Source: Thermodesulfovibrio sp.
GTDB lineage: Bacteria; Nitrospirota; Thermodesulfovibrionia; Thermodesulfovibrionales; Thermodesulfovibrionaceae
Reading direction: 5' to 3'
DNA length: 32,864 nucleotides
Assembly: GCA_026415995.1 (NCBI GenBank)
Contig: JAOAGB010000063.1
Location: 1 to 32,864 of the forward strand
Under the pieces are notes generated by a model that saw only the letters and a program-made list of their open reading frames with translations, searched no databases and was not told where the DNA came from. Position 1 is the stretch's first letter. Each line of letters starts with the position of its first letter. The translations under genes and the position numbers were made by a program. Shown piece after piece: positions 32,686 to 32,864 of this stretch.

Positions 32686-32851
32686 CCGCCCTGCCGTGTG
32701 GTAGGGAAAGTCAGATCCCACTTGGACAAGTGGGTGCCTTGTAGGTAGGTTAGGCTTCCTCCGAAGAGGCATGCACACCGCTACCTACGCTGGCTCCCTA
32801 ACGGACCTAACTGCCGGATCCCCTTTTCCTCCATCACGCACAGGGCAGGAA
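32686..32851 (-). ncRNA. ssrS: 6S RNA
   Basis: Regulatory RNA that binds housekeeping RNA polymerase as a promoter mimic. On the minus strand a closing stem pairs CCTGCC and GTGCG with CGCAC and GGCAGG partners (plus-strand 32690-32700 and 32837-32849). A long apical stem GTAGGTAG/CTACCTAC (32741-32748 and 32781-32788) ends in CCTC-TTCG-GAGG (32758-32769). The 3' side of the central bubble carries the small hairpin CCCACTT-GTCC-AAGTGGG (32717-32734). The GCATGCCTC and GGAAGCCTAA stretches match the E. coli 6S core (GCATGCTC and GAAGCCTTAA). GC content is clearly above the surroundings. Ends are approximate. Location beside rny is common. Confidence 0.85.
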
Positions 32852-32864
32852 GCCTTTATTATTT

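Overview
The window is AT-rich, gene-dense bacterial DNA. The gene set suggests a thermophilic or anaerobic Nitrospirota bacterium close to Thermodesulfovibrio; this is inference from content, since no ribosomal RNA is present. Pointers are a Desulfovibrio-like lactate oxidation cluster, a MetV/MetF methylenetetrahydrofolate reductase pair, c-type cytochromes, a Tat-exported iron-sulfur protein with a cytochrome b partner, and an Mla/MCE transporter with a TolC-like protein, which implies an outer membrane.

Layout. 1-2542 (minus): mlaE-mlaF-mlaD-tolC lipid transport operon, tolC cut by the window edge. 2766-2918 (minus): tRNA-His and tRNA-Arg. 2977-3219 (plus): small zinc-ribbon protein. 3325-5446 (minus): four-gene redox operon made of a CsoR/CstR-like repressor, an FmdB zinc ribbon, a Tat Fe-S protein and a cytochrome b. 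5569-6477 (plus): LysR regulator. 6472-14708 (minus): eight tightly packed genes, namely 5-formyl-THF cyclo-ligase, folE, folD, metV, metF, a GspE/PilB ATPase, nadB and pyk. 14823-16924 (plus): argD-argF. 17018-24580 (plus): lactate permease, GlcD-type dehydrogenase, GlcF-type Fe-S protein, LutC, a LutB-LutA fusion and a PPC/DUF296 protein. 24577-30088 (minus): tetraheme cytochrome c, heme-motif hybrid sensor kinase, response regulator, receiver-kinase and an HDAC-family deacetylase. 30171-32544 (minus): rny-ymdB, preceded at about 32686-32851 by a 6S RNA.

How the genes fit together. The lactate cluster imports lactate and oxidises it to pyruvate. The folate cluster supplies and reduces C1-folates. 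The cytochrome-kinase cluster looks like redox sensing. The CstR-like operon looks like a sulfur- or persulfide-responsive membrane electron-transfer module without a catalytic subunit.

The points most worth a second look are the CstR-like operon and its Cys-to-Gly change in one Fe-S motif, the translationally coupled tetraheme cytochrome and CxxCH-bearing sensor kinase, a tandem 22-bp-spaced palindrome upstream of the lactate promoter, and a recurring pattern in which genes heading transcripts have a -10 box 5-10 nt before the start codon and no Shine-Dalgarno, suggesting leaderless mRNAs. I found no CRISPR array, insertion sequence, phage or classic defence island. No gap between genes exceeds 300 bases.
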